Shown here piece by piece: positions 29,201 through 44,200 of a stretch of 64,000 bases of DNA. Numbering within the stretch: position 1 is the stretch's first letter; each line of letters opens with the position of its first letter. Location of the stretch: contig NC_134652.1 of the NCBI RefSeq assembly GCF_030463565.1, forward strand, positions 6,537,897 through 6,601,896, given 5' to 3'. This DNA is from Pelecanus crispus. Taxonomy: Eukaryota; Chordata; Aves; Pelecaniformes; Pelecanidae. Below the pieces are notes generated by a model, which was not told the DNA's origin, made no database searches, and saw nothing but the letters and a program-made list of their open reading frames with translations. The position numbers and the translations under genes are program-made.

Positions 29201-32200
29201 ATAACAATAGCTATGATCTCATTGACTACAGGAAATGCAGGTAAGAGAAAAATCATGCCCTAAATGCCATCTTTAAACACATGAGATAACGTGCAAAAGA
29301 ACCTCCCACAGTGGTAAGCTGCCTGCACCTAACAATATAGAGAACTTTTACCAAACCAAATCCAAACCTGTACCTTCGTATCTCTGAGCAGCACTAGTCA
29401 CTTTTCCAATAAAAATTAGTTTTAAAACATAAAGGTAACCACCTTTATGAAACATTTCTCAATACTGAAGTGTTGGTTGCTATCTAGATTTCACAAAGAT
29501 GGATATGTCAAGATCAATTGTCTTCATCCGTTTAAGATTACTTTTAAAAAATGAAGGTGTTTTGGCCAAATTCATTTTAAATTACCTTTTTTTTCCCTCG
29601 GAGAAAATGAGGTTTCAATATTGGTCCTCAACATAAAATCCTCAAAAAGATTAATTTGGTAATTTCTTTAGCAAACAGACATTATTTTCTTTCAGAATTA
29701 CTACTTAAATTGCATAGAAAATAATTCTAACATATGTACTTCTTAAGTAAGCTAAGACGTACAATGATTCAAAAATCCTAGAAACGAGTAGCAGTAATAT
29801 TAGCGAAAGAAATTCTTACCAATCATGTTATCTAACGAGAGGTCTGGAAGTTTGTTCTGGAATGCTCCTACAGGAATTCCACAGAATGAGACTGGGGAAT
29901 ACAAGGGTGATGCACCTGAACTGCTGCAAAAGAAACAAAAACAAGTTCCTAATACAAACTGGATCACCTGTTGACGTAGGTACTCGATTTTGTTTTCTCC
30001 CCAGGTTGTTCCTTCAGTATTCCTACCACTTACTAGTTGCAGAGTATTTTGAGATTATTCCCAACATCAACTTCCGTGAACGACTCTACCAGGAGATAAT
30101 CCCCACAAAAATGTACAAAATTTAAAATAACTTTCATCTTCCTTACAGACATATTTACAAGTAACAGAAAAACAGATGTATTCCTTGTTCTGAAGTGTAC
30201 CTAAGCACTGAATGGAAGCTTTTAAATATATTGTGTACTAATATGTAGAGCTATGTTAATGAATACAGCTAAGGAATATGCATAAATATTTCGACCTTTA
30301 AGAACAGATTCCCAAACTTGGGGAATGGTTTTTGTTACCTACGTATATTTCTTATATACATTCCAGGTGACGAAGCCCATAACTGAAATAATGCCTTTCA
30401 CCTAAACATATTAAACACAACTGCTTTTACATATGCAAAGCTACAGCAGAAACTTACAGTATTACCTATGTTTACATTCTTGTGAGTTATCTTTAACGGA
30501 CTTTTGAGTTCAAATTTTAATTAAGACCATCAAATCCAGAAGGATCAAGAGCTAATGGAGGAAGACTCCTTTGAAAACCATTAAAGGCTCTGTGCCAACT
30601 AGACATATGCTTTACTTTTCAGTACAATCCAACCATATCCAGAATCCTCTAGGCTCAGTGGTTCTTACATTATTATTACATTTTTCCTCGTTATATATTC
30701 ATGACAAAAATCAACATTTTAGAAATGAGCCTAAGAATCCAAGAAGTAAAACTCAGCGATGTACGGATCCTAAACAGCTCTCTGGGATATGCATCACAAA
30801 GACTGCATCTAACTATTTTTGAGAACACCAAGCATAAAAACATTGTATCACTGATGAACAACAAAAGGATCTATGTTGAAAATCTGGTACTTCTGACACT
30901 TAAAAGTGTACTAAGAATTCTCTATTTCTTCTATGGCAGTAAGTTATTTATTTTATTCAGTAGTACTTGAAAGGTTTACTGCAGCAGAATGACCTTAATA
31001 CACTGAATGTTTAAAGAACTATACTACTTCATATAGTATGCTTAGAGACTGCTGAAAATCTAAAAATCTAAAGGCTTTGTATATAAAAATATTGTTTATA
31101 CCACTGTATTCCAGCCCACCCACTGTGCGGCCTTATATTGCTCTGTGTCAAATTCACACAAATCTAGCAGAAAACCTTACTAAAAATGTAGTCCTTTCCA
31201 GACTTGTTTTGCAGTCCTTTCATGTGATTGAAAGGGAGGGATTCATTCCTGAAGAAAACTATATAGCCTGAAGAAAGCCAAATGAGAAGAAAATGTTCCC
31301 CCAAAATAATGTGAATATTCATTCCTCTCTTTTGTTTCCTTATTCCTACCACTTAGTATGGAATGATTTTTTTAAAGAAAAAAGAGTAAATACAGTTCCT
31401 TCACTTCCCCAAACCAAGGGAACTAATCTATTTGGATGTTATATTTTGTTCCTCTTCCTTTCATTCATACACATGTATAGCACATGTCACGCTACCATAC
31501 ACAGAAGGACATCACTATTGCTTTTAGAATATAATTAAATACTACATGCCACTTGTAAATGTAACAGATGGAAGCTCTGGTAAGAAAAATAAATCCCATT
31601 ACCTGTTACGCACATTTCTGCCAGAAATACTGGATTTTAATTCCCAGATCATTACCCTGCCATCACTGACTATGAGAGCTGCAGAATTCTCATTCACTGG
31701 GCAACACACCATACTGAAGGGTCGAACTGTTTTTGTTACCCTGATTGCATCACACTGACTTCTTAAATCATAAATCAGCTCCTGAACTGGGTCTGGATCT
31801 GTAACATCAATGTCCCACAGAGGACAAACAATTAGAATGGAAAACACATGATGTGATCAATCAACAGAGGTAAATTTGCAGAATGACTGCACTCTTTGGT
31901 TGAAATCCACATGCTTCCTTTGCAACAATTAGGAAAAATAATCAAAAACCATATACCATTCATCTTGCTGTACACAACACAGCTTTGAGAAGTTCCTCCA
32001 AAATTTAACTCTTGTCTTATTCTACATGAATCTTGCAAAATCTAAAAAAATTACTGTTTCATATCTGGGCAGAAAGTGCATCTGCTCTCCACAATCCAAA
32101 ACTCATTCAGTTTATTGGTAAACCTGGAAGCAAGTAATGTAGCTCACTAGAAATTACCAAACTGCCAAAACCAAAACAAACTAACCAAAAATATCACTTA

Positions 32201-35200
32201 TTTACATTTACAGAACTATGTTTTCCCTTCTCTTTTCCAGTCTTCTGCATTATATTCAAAAGGCCATTCTTAGTAATATTTCATAAAAGAGATGAAGGTT
32301 TAATAATTTAGATTTTAACCTAAATTTAAGCCCATGTTTCAGTTCTAAAATCAATTCTTCCAATTAACCAAATAACTTCCAAAACCTTGTGTTTGCCTGA
32401 AAAATGTTTGGGTTTTTGTTTGTTTGTTTGTTTTTTTAAAGATACAAAGAACAAACTAATCATCTTTTATCTAAAACTTTCTTGTATATGTGACTATTTA
32501 GCCACCTCATAATTAAAGTATTATTTAGTGATAAAAGGATTTTCAGGCTATTAATATCTTATTTTGCACTAAATTTCAGGGAAGTCAAAAACAATGTTGG
32601 GAGAATACAGCATATACAGTATAAGAGAAAAAAAAAACTAGAAGGGCTGTAATTCACCATGCTGTATGAGGCATGATGGTTAATGTTGGTGTTAAAGCAT
32701 TAATTAAAACATCTCAGAGTTCATTTCTGGACCTTTTTGACAGAAAACTTACCTGGCTCTTCATTTGGAGTTCCAGTTATACTGCAGTTAGATCTGCGAA
32801 CTCTTAAAGTTATACAACCATTTTCATGTAGGCAAAATAACCCATCACGCTGAAAACAAGGAATTACCTAGGTAAAGAGATACCACATTATACTGGGTTA
32901 TTAAAATTTTATCCTTTGCAAAGTACACTAATGTATCCTGATGTATAAGCAAGTCACTAAAAATGTTACCATTAATGTAACACCTCAATGTCTTTCTTTA
33001 GCTACAGCACTTGTGACTAAGGAAGTTAATTAATTTGAGAAATTAATTGAAAGGTTTTGTTTGAATTGTTTTTTGGTTTGGGGGTTTGTTGGTTTGGGTT
33101 GTTTTTTTTTTTAATTAATGTACTCTCATAGATTCTTTTTAGCTATCACTTTAAGAAACACTTTATTTTTTTGTATCAGAATTCATGATTCCAATAGAAT
33201 AAAGATGCTTTAGTAAGACCTCAGACTAGACTTAGCCGTCTAATTAAGTAAAGGCAGATGCTCAGAGAACTAGTCTTAACTTGTGTGTAAGCAGCTTAAC
33301 CACCAGAGAACAAAATGTCCTTTTTCCACCCTGGTAACTTTTGTAACACCACAAAATAAAGTGGGTTTGCTGCAGACTTCAGAAAACTAAATTAAATAAT
33401 ACTTGGTTCAGAGGACATTTTTCCCCCGGTGATCTAACTTCTTTTCATCCTGTAGAACTAATCAAAACACAACTAACAGTGGGTCATGAACTTACATATG
33501 ATCTTAATAAACTATTACAATGATAGAAACCAATCAAATTCTCATTACCTGTAGGAAAGGCACACCTGTTCTTTCAATTGCAATCACACCCACTGTCTGA
33601 TTCACTTCCAAGTCAAGAATCAAAATTTCTCTGGGATACAGTAACAGCATGTAGTTTCTTTTGGAAGGCAAATATGACAACTGAAGACAGTCGTTGAGTG
33701 TTACAGATTCAGCACTGCAAAACATCAGATATAAACTTCAATCAAGTTTAGTTTCAACAAATACTTCAAGTTAAAAATAAAATTAACAGTATAAATTTGC
33801 CTGCAGCTGCGGGTTTTGTTTTGGTTTTTTTTTTTTTCAAGTATTCCCTATTTTCATCACTACGGAACTTGTAGATTTCCATTTAATTGCTACAGCAGTG
33901 CAAAGCATCACTGACCTTTAAAAGACACACACTCTGTTGACTTTTGTCTAAATAAGATTATAGAGTAATTTTAAAAATAATATGTAATTCAAATGGAACA
34001 AGTGTAATTCTTGCACATCTCAAATACAAAGCAATTCAATTATGAACAGTGCTAGCTGCCATGATATTTACTGGCATTCATGGGAAATTACCCTTAAACA
34101 TATCGCTTACTTCAGTTTTTATATTACTATGCGTATTACTTTATTTTGAAATGAACAGAACTAGCCTATCAAGAATACCAGTCTTCAAACTTAAAGAAAA
34201 TAGCGAAGAGCAGGAATGTTCGTCATTTTGTTGATTGCTAACGGGAGACTGGCTGCAAGGTAAAGAGGTTCATTAGGTACATGCAATCCAATGAACTGTA
34301 TAGAAGTATATAATATAAGTCACACTGAAGAAAAACATCCTCATACTGGTCTCAGGTTTGAAGGTCTCTTAAGTGATTTAATGTATCATCCCTTTGAGGG
34401 GTTGGTTTGGTTTTAATCTCCTCATTCTACCATGCACCAAGCCTCCCTTACACTCTTCTTGTATCTCATTCCTTGCTTCAGGAGTAATATTCACCTTCTC
34501 TCTGCATTCACTTTCCTGACAATCTCCTGCTCCTCTTCCCTCAAAGTTTCCATAAACTAATATAAAACCAGATAAACCACTGCTGCTACAATTTTTTCTT
34601 CCCCTTTTCCCATTCTGCTCTTTTTCAGGTGTTCTAGATGGAAAAGGAGGGAGAAAAGAGAAGACTATCATACCCTTAGCAATATTCATATACAACTTTA
34701 AAATGCAATCAGAAGAATGCAAAAAAATGGTATCTTTGCTGATTTGCTGTTATTACAGAGCATACATAAGGCTGCAGCAGCATGTGTACTGTCTCAGTAC
34801 TTGCAAATCAGGTGTTTAGTCCAACGCGGTACAAATTAGGCATTACAGAACACAAAATGACAAGATCATGCCCTTTAACTTCATACAAAAATCACAATTT
34901 CTTAAATGATTAACAAAAGAAGTATCATCAAGTCTTCTCCCCAGTTTGCAATTTCAACACCTTACTGAAACAGAGTATAAATTTCGTATCTGCACTAAAT
35001 TTTGGTGTTGAGTGCTAACTAATAATACAGTCCGATTAGTTTGTTCTCAAATTTGCTAGACACTCGAGAAATACTTCTATTACTCAAATAGAAAGTACGA
35101 AAGGAAAAAAAGAATTACACCACGCAAAAGTGGTCTATAAAATTCCTAGCAAAAAAAACCCTCAAAATGAAATGACTTCAGTTTTAAAATGTCAGCAAAT

Positions 35201-38200
35201 AGACAAATGTATAAATTCTAATTATATTTATACACTATTAACTTAAAAAATGCCTCCTACTGCATCACCATGTACATCAGAATGACAACTCTTCTCATGT
35301 ATCAGTACTAACAGAATTTTTATTCTCTTATTATATCCCTCCTCATTCCACAATTGAAATGAATTATGTTAGCCCATTTTAATCTTTTTTTTTCCCACCT
35401 AAGAAAGATGTTTCTGAATTTACACCTGCATGAAAATCTGTTAGCGAAGGGAGAACATTATGTCATTAACTTATGTAAAATATGCTGAGATGATATGGCT
35501 GTTTTTACGAACAGGACTGGATGAATGACTGTCAATGTTATATCCTTACATAATGTCCTCATATAGGACATCCAACCATCTGCCTACCCCAATGAATTTT
35601 CTTTTTTAAAACTAATTATCTTATAGACTTTAATCTAATTACATCTGTAAAATACACAGGTATACAAAACATTATCTGAGAAGAAGTATTTGCAACCTAC
35701 CTTGGTTTTTCATTACTGATTAAGATTTTTACTTTATCAAGGGCCTTTTTGGCCCCTGTAGCAGCAGCCAGCTTGTTGTGAGAAGGACTGGAATGGGGAC
35801 TAGAGATGTAAACTTTCTTCCCTGAGCTGGCAGGAGCTTTGGAAGGAGAGAAGTCGGAGATGAACACTATTCCTTCACTGGTGAGCACTGTACCAAGAAA
35901 AAATTTTTTATTATAGCAAAATACAATCTGCAATTTGATTGTGGTGTTCCATTTTAATGACATTTTGGTGGGGAGAAATATTAACAACTTTCATAATACT
36001 GTATTAGGTAGAAAACTCATGATTCTAGACAACAGGCACCTTCTACTGAAAGAACTACAGATGGTCCATTACAATTAATTATATCCACAAAATTCAGTTT
36101 TTCAAAATGAAGTCTATGCTAAAAAAATACTGTGGGGATTACTGGCAGAAACATCTTGTTTCTTCAGTACAGTTATTCTCTCTCATTGACTATTTCTCTT
36201 TAAGCTTCACAATGCAAACAGAAGGCAGGGTTGCCCACATTGGCTATATCACCATTTTTTGTTCTCATGCAGAGCATGGCTCAAAGAATCATTAACTCGC
36301 ATTATTTATGTTGCAGCATAAAGATTCAGGTAAGCTGTAAAGATGTAGCTAAGCTTTTACTACATGTTTATGCAAAAAAAAAGCAGCTCTTTTTTTTAGG
36401 TTGAATGGTATGGCAGATAAAAAAGACAACCACAAAGCCTGGAACCTGCACTGTCTCATCAGGAGTGATCAAGGGAAATTAAAGAATAAAATGGTGACTC
36501 TCTTATTTCTCTTAGTTTCTTTCTGCTAAAATGTCAATAAATCTGCACTACATCCCCCTTAACATTTGAATTGCTTCTGAAACTGATGCTCACACTCTAT
36601 TCCTTTTAAAAAAAATCCTTTCTGTTGAAAATACCATTTATGCTTGGTCTACTCATCTCACTGGATTCTCCCTCAGCATCCATGCTTTTACAGCTTTTCA
36701 TGTCAGTTTAACAGGGCTCTCTACACTTGGCTTCCTCCAGCTCCCTATTTACATGCTGTCCACCTTCTTCATAAAGGCTCAAACATTTATTTTCAAATCT
36801 CCAACTTCTCTACTCATGCCTGCTTTCCCCCACCCCTCACACAATGGCATCTTATTTTAGAAGATTCCACATTGACCAAAGACTCCCCTGTCTTTGTTCT
36901 GAGACTTCTTCTTGGCATTAATGACATTATTCTCTCCAATCCATTTCTTTAATCTCAATATTAACATTTTAGTTCAACATTTTTCCTGGTCTGCCACATT
37001 CACATCACACTATTTTATACAGGCAAACTTACAAGCCAAGTGTGATGGATCGAAGGGGTCAAATGAAAAAGACAGAATATTTTCAGCATAACTTTTCTTC
37101 CAAAGTTTGGTGCCCGTGTCTGCATTCCACAGTACAATATAGTTAGGTGGATGAATAGCAAGCAGTAAATCTCTAGAAGCATCTTGATTCCACAACCACT
37201 GCATGTCTGTAAAAAGAAAGAACAAACAAACAGTGAAATTAATTTTCAAAAAAAGTTTGTTCTATTTTAAAAATATTTTTCTTCTGTAATACCTCATCTT
37301 TAAAGAAATGAATAGTGACCTGTTAGTAACAAACCGCTTCTATTTCACAATTCTAAAAAGTAAGTTCCTTTTACGGCCTGAATTTATGTTTTTAACAAGC
37401 AGCAATACACTGGGTTACACACGTCCACACACATGCACACAACCCACATCCAATCTGAAGAAGTCAGATCTTTTCATCCCGTGAATTCCTACCTGAAACA
37501 ACATACTGTATTGCACAGAACCACTGCAGAATCAAAATGAAAAGAACCATACAACATCCTGACTAATATTTGGAATGACATCATTGTCCTGGTTTTGGCT
37601 GGGATAGAGTTAATTTTCTTCCTAGTAGTGGGCATTATGCTGTGTTTCAGATTTAGTAGGAGAAGAATGTTGATAACACACTGATCGTTTAGTTGTTGCT
37701 AAGTGCTGCTTACACCAGTCAAGGACTTTTTAGCTTCCCATGCTCCGCCAGGTGCACAAGAAACTGGGAGGGGGCACAGCCAGAATAGTTGATCTAAACT
37801 AGCCAAAGGGCTATTCCATACCATACGGCGTCATGCCTGGTATATGAGCGGGGGGGGAGTTGGCCAGGGGGGAGCGATCGCTGCTCGGGAACTGTCTGGG
37901 TGTTGGTTGGTGGGTGGTGAACAATTGCATTGTGCATCACTTGCTTTGTATATTATTGTATATTGTTATTATTATCATTACTATTTTACTTTATTTCAAT
38001 TATTAAACTGTTCTTATCTCAACCCAGGAGTTTTCCCTCACTCTTACTCCTCTGATTCTCTCCCCCATCCCACTGGGGCAGGGGGAGTGAGTGAGTGGCT
38101 GTGTGGTGCTTAGCTGCTGGCTGGGGCTAAACCACGACAACCATGAACCGCACACCATCCCAAATTAATATCTGAGATAGTATCAGTACTGGACCTGGAA

Positions 38201-41200
38201 ACAAACATCTTCTCCACTTCCAATGCTTTTTAACAGAGCGCCGTAAGTTTAAGAGTAAAATGAATCTGAGTGTAACAGACAATCAAGAATACAAGTACAG
38301 TACTTAAATGCTAAGGTCAATCTGAAGAGGTATGGCTGCCAATCATCACAGCTGGGCACCATTTAAACATTCAAGATAAAAGGACATAAAAGACTATGTT
38401 TTCTGTCAATAAGAACAGGGAGCCACCTCTTTTATTAGAAAGGAGCTGTGTTAGCCCCACTCCACGGGGCAGTGTTTTAGACAATAGAAAGGGTCAGGCA
38501 GGCAATGGATAAAGTCCCCCCAGTCCAGCTCCTACCACTCACTGCATGACCTCACCAACTCGCAGCTTCTCTAAAGGCATGGTCATATATAAAGATGTCG
38601 AAAAAACTTCCTTCCTCAGCCATTCTTCTGTTTTATCAATTCAGCTGTTTCAGAGCTGATAAGTGCTTCTCGCTGGGTTTCAGAGAAAAAAAAAATGCAA
38701 CATGTGTGTCCATCAGTTACACTGTAAGTTAACAAATGGTTAACTCCTTCCCAGGTGAACACAGAGTTTGGATCAAATAAAGAAGAATGCCTTACACTGA
38801 AGCACCACTTTTCCCCTCATTGAAACAGCGGCTCCAGCTGTTATCCTACAAAGCTGTTGCAGGTAACACACAGAGAACGAGCAGATCACTTGGGTGCTCA
38901 ATCTCTGTATTTGCACCATTTTCTACAGACTTGTAAAAAAAACAGCCAGAGGCCTCAGAAAGAGATGGAAAGGAAAAGAAGCTGCTTTTGTTAGACATTA
39001 TTGCCGAATGAAATCAGGGACTGAGGATGGAACGGAATTTTAATTCTATTGCTTATTAACTTTTTTTCTTGCCCAGCAGATTGGAAAGGCTTCATTGGGT
39101 CTGAAAACCTGGAGAAAACTTCAAATGGCATGGTGAAAATTCCACCAAACATTCAGTGAATCGGTGTCAGGAGTAAATAAAATGCTATTTATAACACACA
39201 CACAAAAAAAAAGAAATAAAACTGTTAAGATTAACTGCAGTCAATGGAATAAATTTTCAATGTCCCACTATCAGACTTGCAGACTTACAATATTAGAATC
39301 ACAGAATGCTTTGGGTTGGAAGGGACCTTTAGAGCCCCCCCAGCCCAGCCCCTGCAGTGCCAGGGACAGCTTTAACCAGCCCAGGGTGCTCAGAGCCCCG
39401 TCCAGCCTGGCCTGGGATGGTTCTGGGGATGGGGCCTCCACCGCCTCTCTGGGCAACCCCTTCCAGTGCCTCACCGCCCTCACTGTAAAACATTTCTTCC
39501 TTATAGCCAGTCTAAATCTGTTCTTCTGTAGTTTAAGAAAACATTACTCCTTGTCCTGTCACAACAGGCCTTGCTAAAAAGATTGCCCCCATCCTTCCTA
39601 TCGCCCCCTTTATGTACTGAAAGGCCACAATAAGGTCTCCTCACAACCTTCTCTTCTCCAGGCTGAACAACCCCAACTCTCTCAGCCTGTCCTCGTAGGA
39701 GAGGTTGTATTGTACCTACTTTCACAGGATTTATAAAAACAGAATAATAAGGAAAACAAACAACCTAATTTCATAAGTGGACTTTCATATAATAGAATTC
39801 AAAATTAAAAAAACCAGTATAACACAAGCCTCATCACAAGTTTTTAAAATAGTCCAAATAAAGTATAAATTATTCTTAGAAACTCATTAAGGTAGTTTCT
39901 CAGGGCAGGTGGCAGAAGGGAAATGTTCTAAATTTCTCAAAAATTTTTAAATTGCTCAAAAAAACTTTCTTTCTCTAGTTACACTGCAAATGCATGTTAT
40001 TGTACTAGTATATTTGATCAGAAGTAGCTATATAATGAACTATTTAAACAGTTGTCAAAGTATATGTGCACAATCAACACTCTTAACTTACAGCAGCATA
40101 ATACTCTTAAAGTACTACACCGCTATTGACAACATTAACATTCAGGTGCAACGCAAACTGCACTACATCCCCAATTCAAAAGCAGGAAGATGTACTTGAC
40201 ACTGTCAATATTATTATTTCAATCAATAACATTAATAACAACAGATTGTGACTTCTTTTCAGAAGATCTTCGAAAATATTACCACAATGAATTAAACCTC
40301 ACAGTGTCTCTCTGGGAGACAGTAAGTCTTGTTTACACAGAACCTGAGCAGACAAACATAGAGAAAGCTAGTAACCCCAACAGTAAAATTCAATGGCAGA
40401 ACTGAGCCTAGTTTGCAAAATGTAGGTGATGGATTTGTACACAATGCCCCATAAAATAACTTCTATACAAACATCATGCACTATCATTACCTTGAATTGG
40501 TTTTGCATGTTCTTGTATTTCACAACGAGCGGTTCCTGTTGCCACATCCCATACAATTATTTTGCCAGTAACATCAGCAGAAGCTAAGCGTAAAGAATAT
40601 GGAGAGCCAATATTGTGATGGTAATTTTCTTTAGCCCACTTAACCTGAAGATACAGATGAAAATTGGGCAAAGGAAGCAAACATATATAACAAGGACAGC
40701 ATACTTCATATTTTTCAGATGGATAAACAAGTAATAACTCAACAAAAAAGCACAGTAATAGTTAATGTTAATAGCATCTGTGTAAGCATACCTTTAAGCT
40801 ACCATCAGTTGTGCAAATTTAAGGTATGTTGCAACTGTGCTGCATGACTGCATGGTTGCTATTTTCGAATTACATAAATCAACAATCCTTGTTCCTGAAG
40901 GTAACTACAACAATCCATAAATATATGTTATGTATATAAAAAGTTTACTCAAGTGTTTAAAAGAAACTAAATGGCAATGTTTAGGGTTCTGTGGGCACCT
41001 ACAAACCTATACCCACTGATTTCCAAACAACTGAAAGTTAAAAATTTATGATCCAACTTTTACACACATCCTAAAACATGTCATTTTCCTCATCTGTCAA
41101 ACATAATTATATTATGGTACTGAGGAGGAAGGCAGGTTAGTCTTTCATCTATATGTTTTCTCATGTCAAGCTATTGCTGGCATTTGCTATCTTTTTGGTC

Positions 41201-44200
41201 CTTTTCAGCATGTTGCCACCACCAATTTCCACATACCACTTTCTGGTCAGGGATTTCAAGCTGCATGGGCTTGCAATTTGGCAATACTTATGAAAACCAT
41301 GTGGCCTGAAATTTGAAACATTCTGCCTACAAGTCTGGCGAGATTATAGGGAGATAACACTGACTCCTCCTTTATCTATTCGATATGGACTTGTTCTGCT
41401 ATCTGCTTTAAAGGTGAACTTCTGCCCCTAAGAGAGAGTGAAGACACTAACAGAATAAAGAAATCTTAATGCTAAGCTAATGGGAGTTTTCCTACTACAA
41501 AAATGATGCTGTAGCTAGCCAGCTAGCTGTGTGCTGTCACAGTACCTGACAGAAAGGGTGAGGCCAAACACAACACTTTTTGCAAATATTGAAAGCATGA
41601 CATTAAAAAAATAGAGATAGAATTATCATTAGGTACCACTAACTGTGCAACATGAATTAGATTTATAACAGCATTCAGAGGACTGTAGCAACCTTTGTGT
41701 TACCCTCTCAGAGGTGTGACCAGGATGCATCTCAAAAGCCGAGCTGAATAAATTAAACAAACATTACACATGCACAGCAAGCAGTCTTCAAAGAGCTCTA
41801 GCTATAAACCCAAAGTGTGTTTCTACCAAAATAACAAAGAATTCTTGGGAGACTCTCCTCTACCTGCAGATTTCAGAGTTGCAATTCCTGCTTCCCTGCT
41901 GTTCAAAAAAATTACCCATGAGGATACCTGCATGTAGCTATGTAGCTATTAAAAAAGTAATTATAGAAACCTGCAAAGCTGTTTCTTCTTCAGTTAAAAA
42001 AATGTATTACTTTGAAGCAAATTCCAAGTCTGGAAAGCTTCATTTCCCAAGGGAGGAGCTGTCACAACGTTATGAACAACAAAAAGGACACCTTTACACT
42101 ATCAGTCTTAACCAGAGCTCATGAAGCTGTCTAACGCTGCAAGCCCTCTTTTCTTATTGTAGTTGCACTGCTCCAACAAAGCCCCACACATGACCTGATC
42201 CTCTGCTAACGGAAATGATTTTCTTACTGTATTGGTCACTGCCTCTCTACCTTGACTTGAAAATATAGCAGCATTGGTCAGAAACAGGAACCATAGGTGA
42301 AGTTTGGTTTTTTTTTTTTAATTTTCAGAATCTATCTCACCTGATTTAAAGAACCTTATTATCACCATTTATTAACACATCAGAACAGACACAAATGTTA
42401 ATTTCTAGCCTCACATTTTTTTGATGGATCAAAAAATTGTTCCTGTAATTACATCTCCTTTCATAAAAGTACTCTTTCAAGTACTCTTTGTAAAGGTACA
42501 AAAAAAAAAAAAAAATCAGATATAAACCACTCCATACAAAGTTATCAGTCTCCCACAAACACCATATGAATGTATGGACAGCTAGTATGGATCAATTTTC
42601 AGTGAAACCATTACCTATTCCAGACACAGTTATGACAGCCAAAGGCCAGGAAGTATTTAAAGAAAAATAGTTCAACAGACTGCGAAGGATTATGGAACAA
42701 TCCCTTTTCTCTTTGCTTTTTTATTGCAGATAGATAGTTGTGTGTTTTGAAATTTTTCAGATCTGAAGCATGAGGTTTGGGGGAGGCTAAGCGTATGCTT
42801 TCCCAAACAAGTTGCCGAAAGGCAAGCAAAGGTATTGATTCACAGAGTGCCACTTAACACCGTGGTTGCTGTCGTGTACGTACCTTTGCTCTGAGATAAC
42901 AGAAATAACCTCTCCTCACTTAGAGTCAGGAAAGTTGCCTCACAGTTGTCACCAGAAAGATTATTCATATCAGCAGCACAAGCTCTAAGCTGAGAGCAAT
43001 GTTTGGGCAACCCTGACAATCCTCAAAATTCAGTGAAAGATTTAGGCACGTATACAAACATGCTGGAAGAAATCAGCTTTCAGTCTTTTGTGACATTTTA
43101 GCATTATTTTTAAACATGCCACAGCACACAAGTCTCAAAAAATGACATGAAGTATCTATTTTGAAACTAACCCTTCTACCTTCCTTTTTGCCAGTCAGTT
43201 TCAAAACTCTCTCTAATCAAGCAAAACTAATTCCTAAACCTTACAACCATTTTTAAAAGCTACAATGTCATTATCTGTATGGCTCTTGGCCAAGATCTTG
43301 TATGGATCCGTATAGATTTTGCCCTACCCAGTATTTTCACCCAGGATTTGAACAGTCTATTTATTATTATAAAAAAGCGCACTTAATTGGACTCTGTAGC
43401 ACGGAAATGGATTATACTATATAAAGACACAGAAATACCACCACCTGTGTAACTACTGTATATACTGAAATTTCAAAACCACTCACCAAAAAATTGAAGC
43501 TCTTTCATGTGCAGAAAGACATCATCAGAACATGATGGCTCAGAAGTCAGTAAATTATCAAACCCAAAGACAAAATAATTGTGTTTGATTTTAAAATACC
43601 AGAGTGGCCATATCTGATATAGTATTAGTGTATCTATATGAAGATGGTCTATTTAAAGAAAATTACACATGGGAAAAAAAAGAGTGTGCAATTTCCAGAA
43701 GGCACATTCAACCTTTTTCTTTTACTACAAAAAACACCAAAATCCCCCTATCTAAAAATCTGGTTTTCTTCACAAATTACTGACTGCCTCCTAATACAGC
43801 ATTTGAGCTAAGGACTATCAAACATTACATCTGCCAGCCAAACATTCCTCTAAACCCTGACTGAATCCGTCATTCTCCACAGTCAAAGAAATGATTTAAC
43901 AAAGAAATACCTCCTGTTCCACACTTGACCCAAAGTCAAACTCTCTGCAATTTCAAGTCAAGGACCTTCAAAGGAAAGCACAGGTACCCTACACTTAAGC
44001 TTAAATTTTAGCCATTTTTTATCACTAAAATAAATGTTCAGTTTTGTCTGCTATTGTTCCTTTTCTATAGGTAAGAACAGAGGTAAAAACTTATAAGTAA
44101 CTTTCTAGTCAAATGGTGCACTGGTTACCCCCACAACAGGAAAGATCAGCCAAGGGCATCAACAAAGAGATTCATATGATATTTTGTAATGTTCATTTGA

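Noticed and set aside
39164..39577. 137-codon plus-strand ORF in intron 3
   Set aside because: Mostly antisense CR1 sequence.
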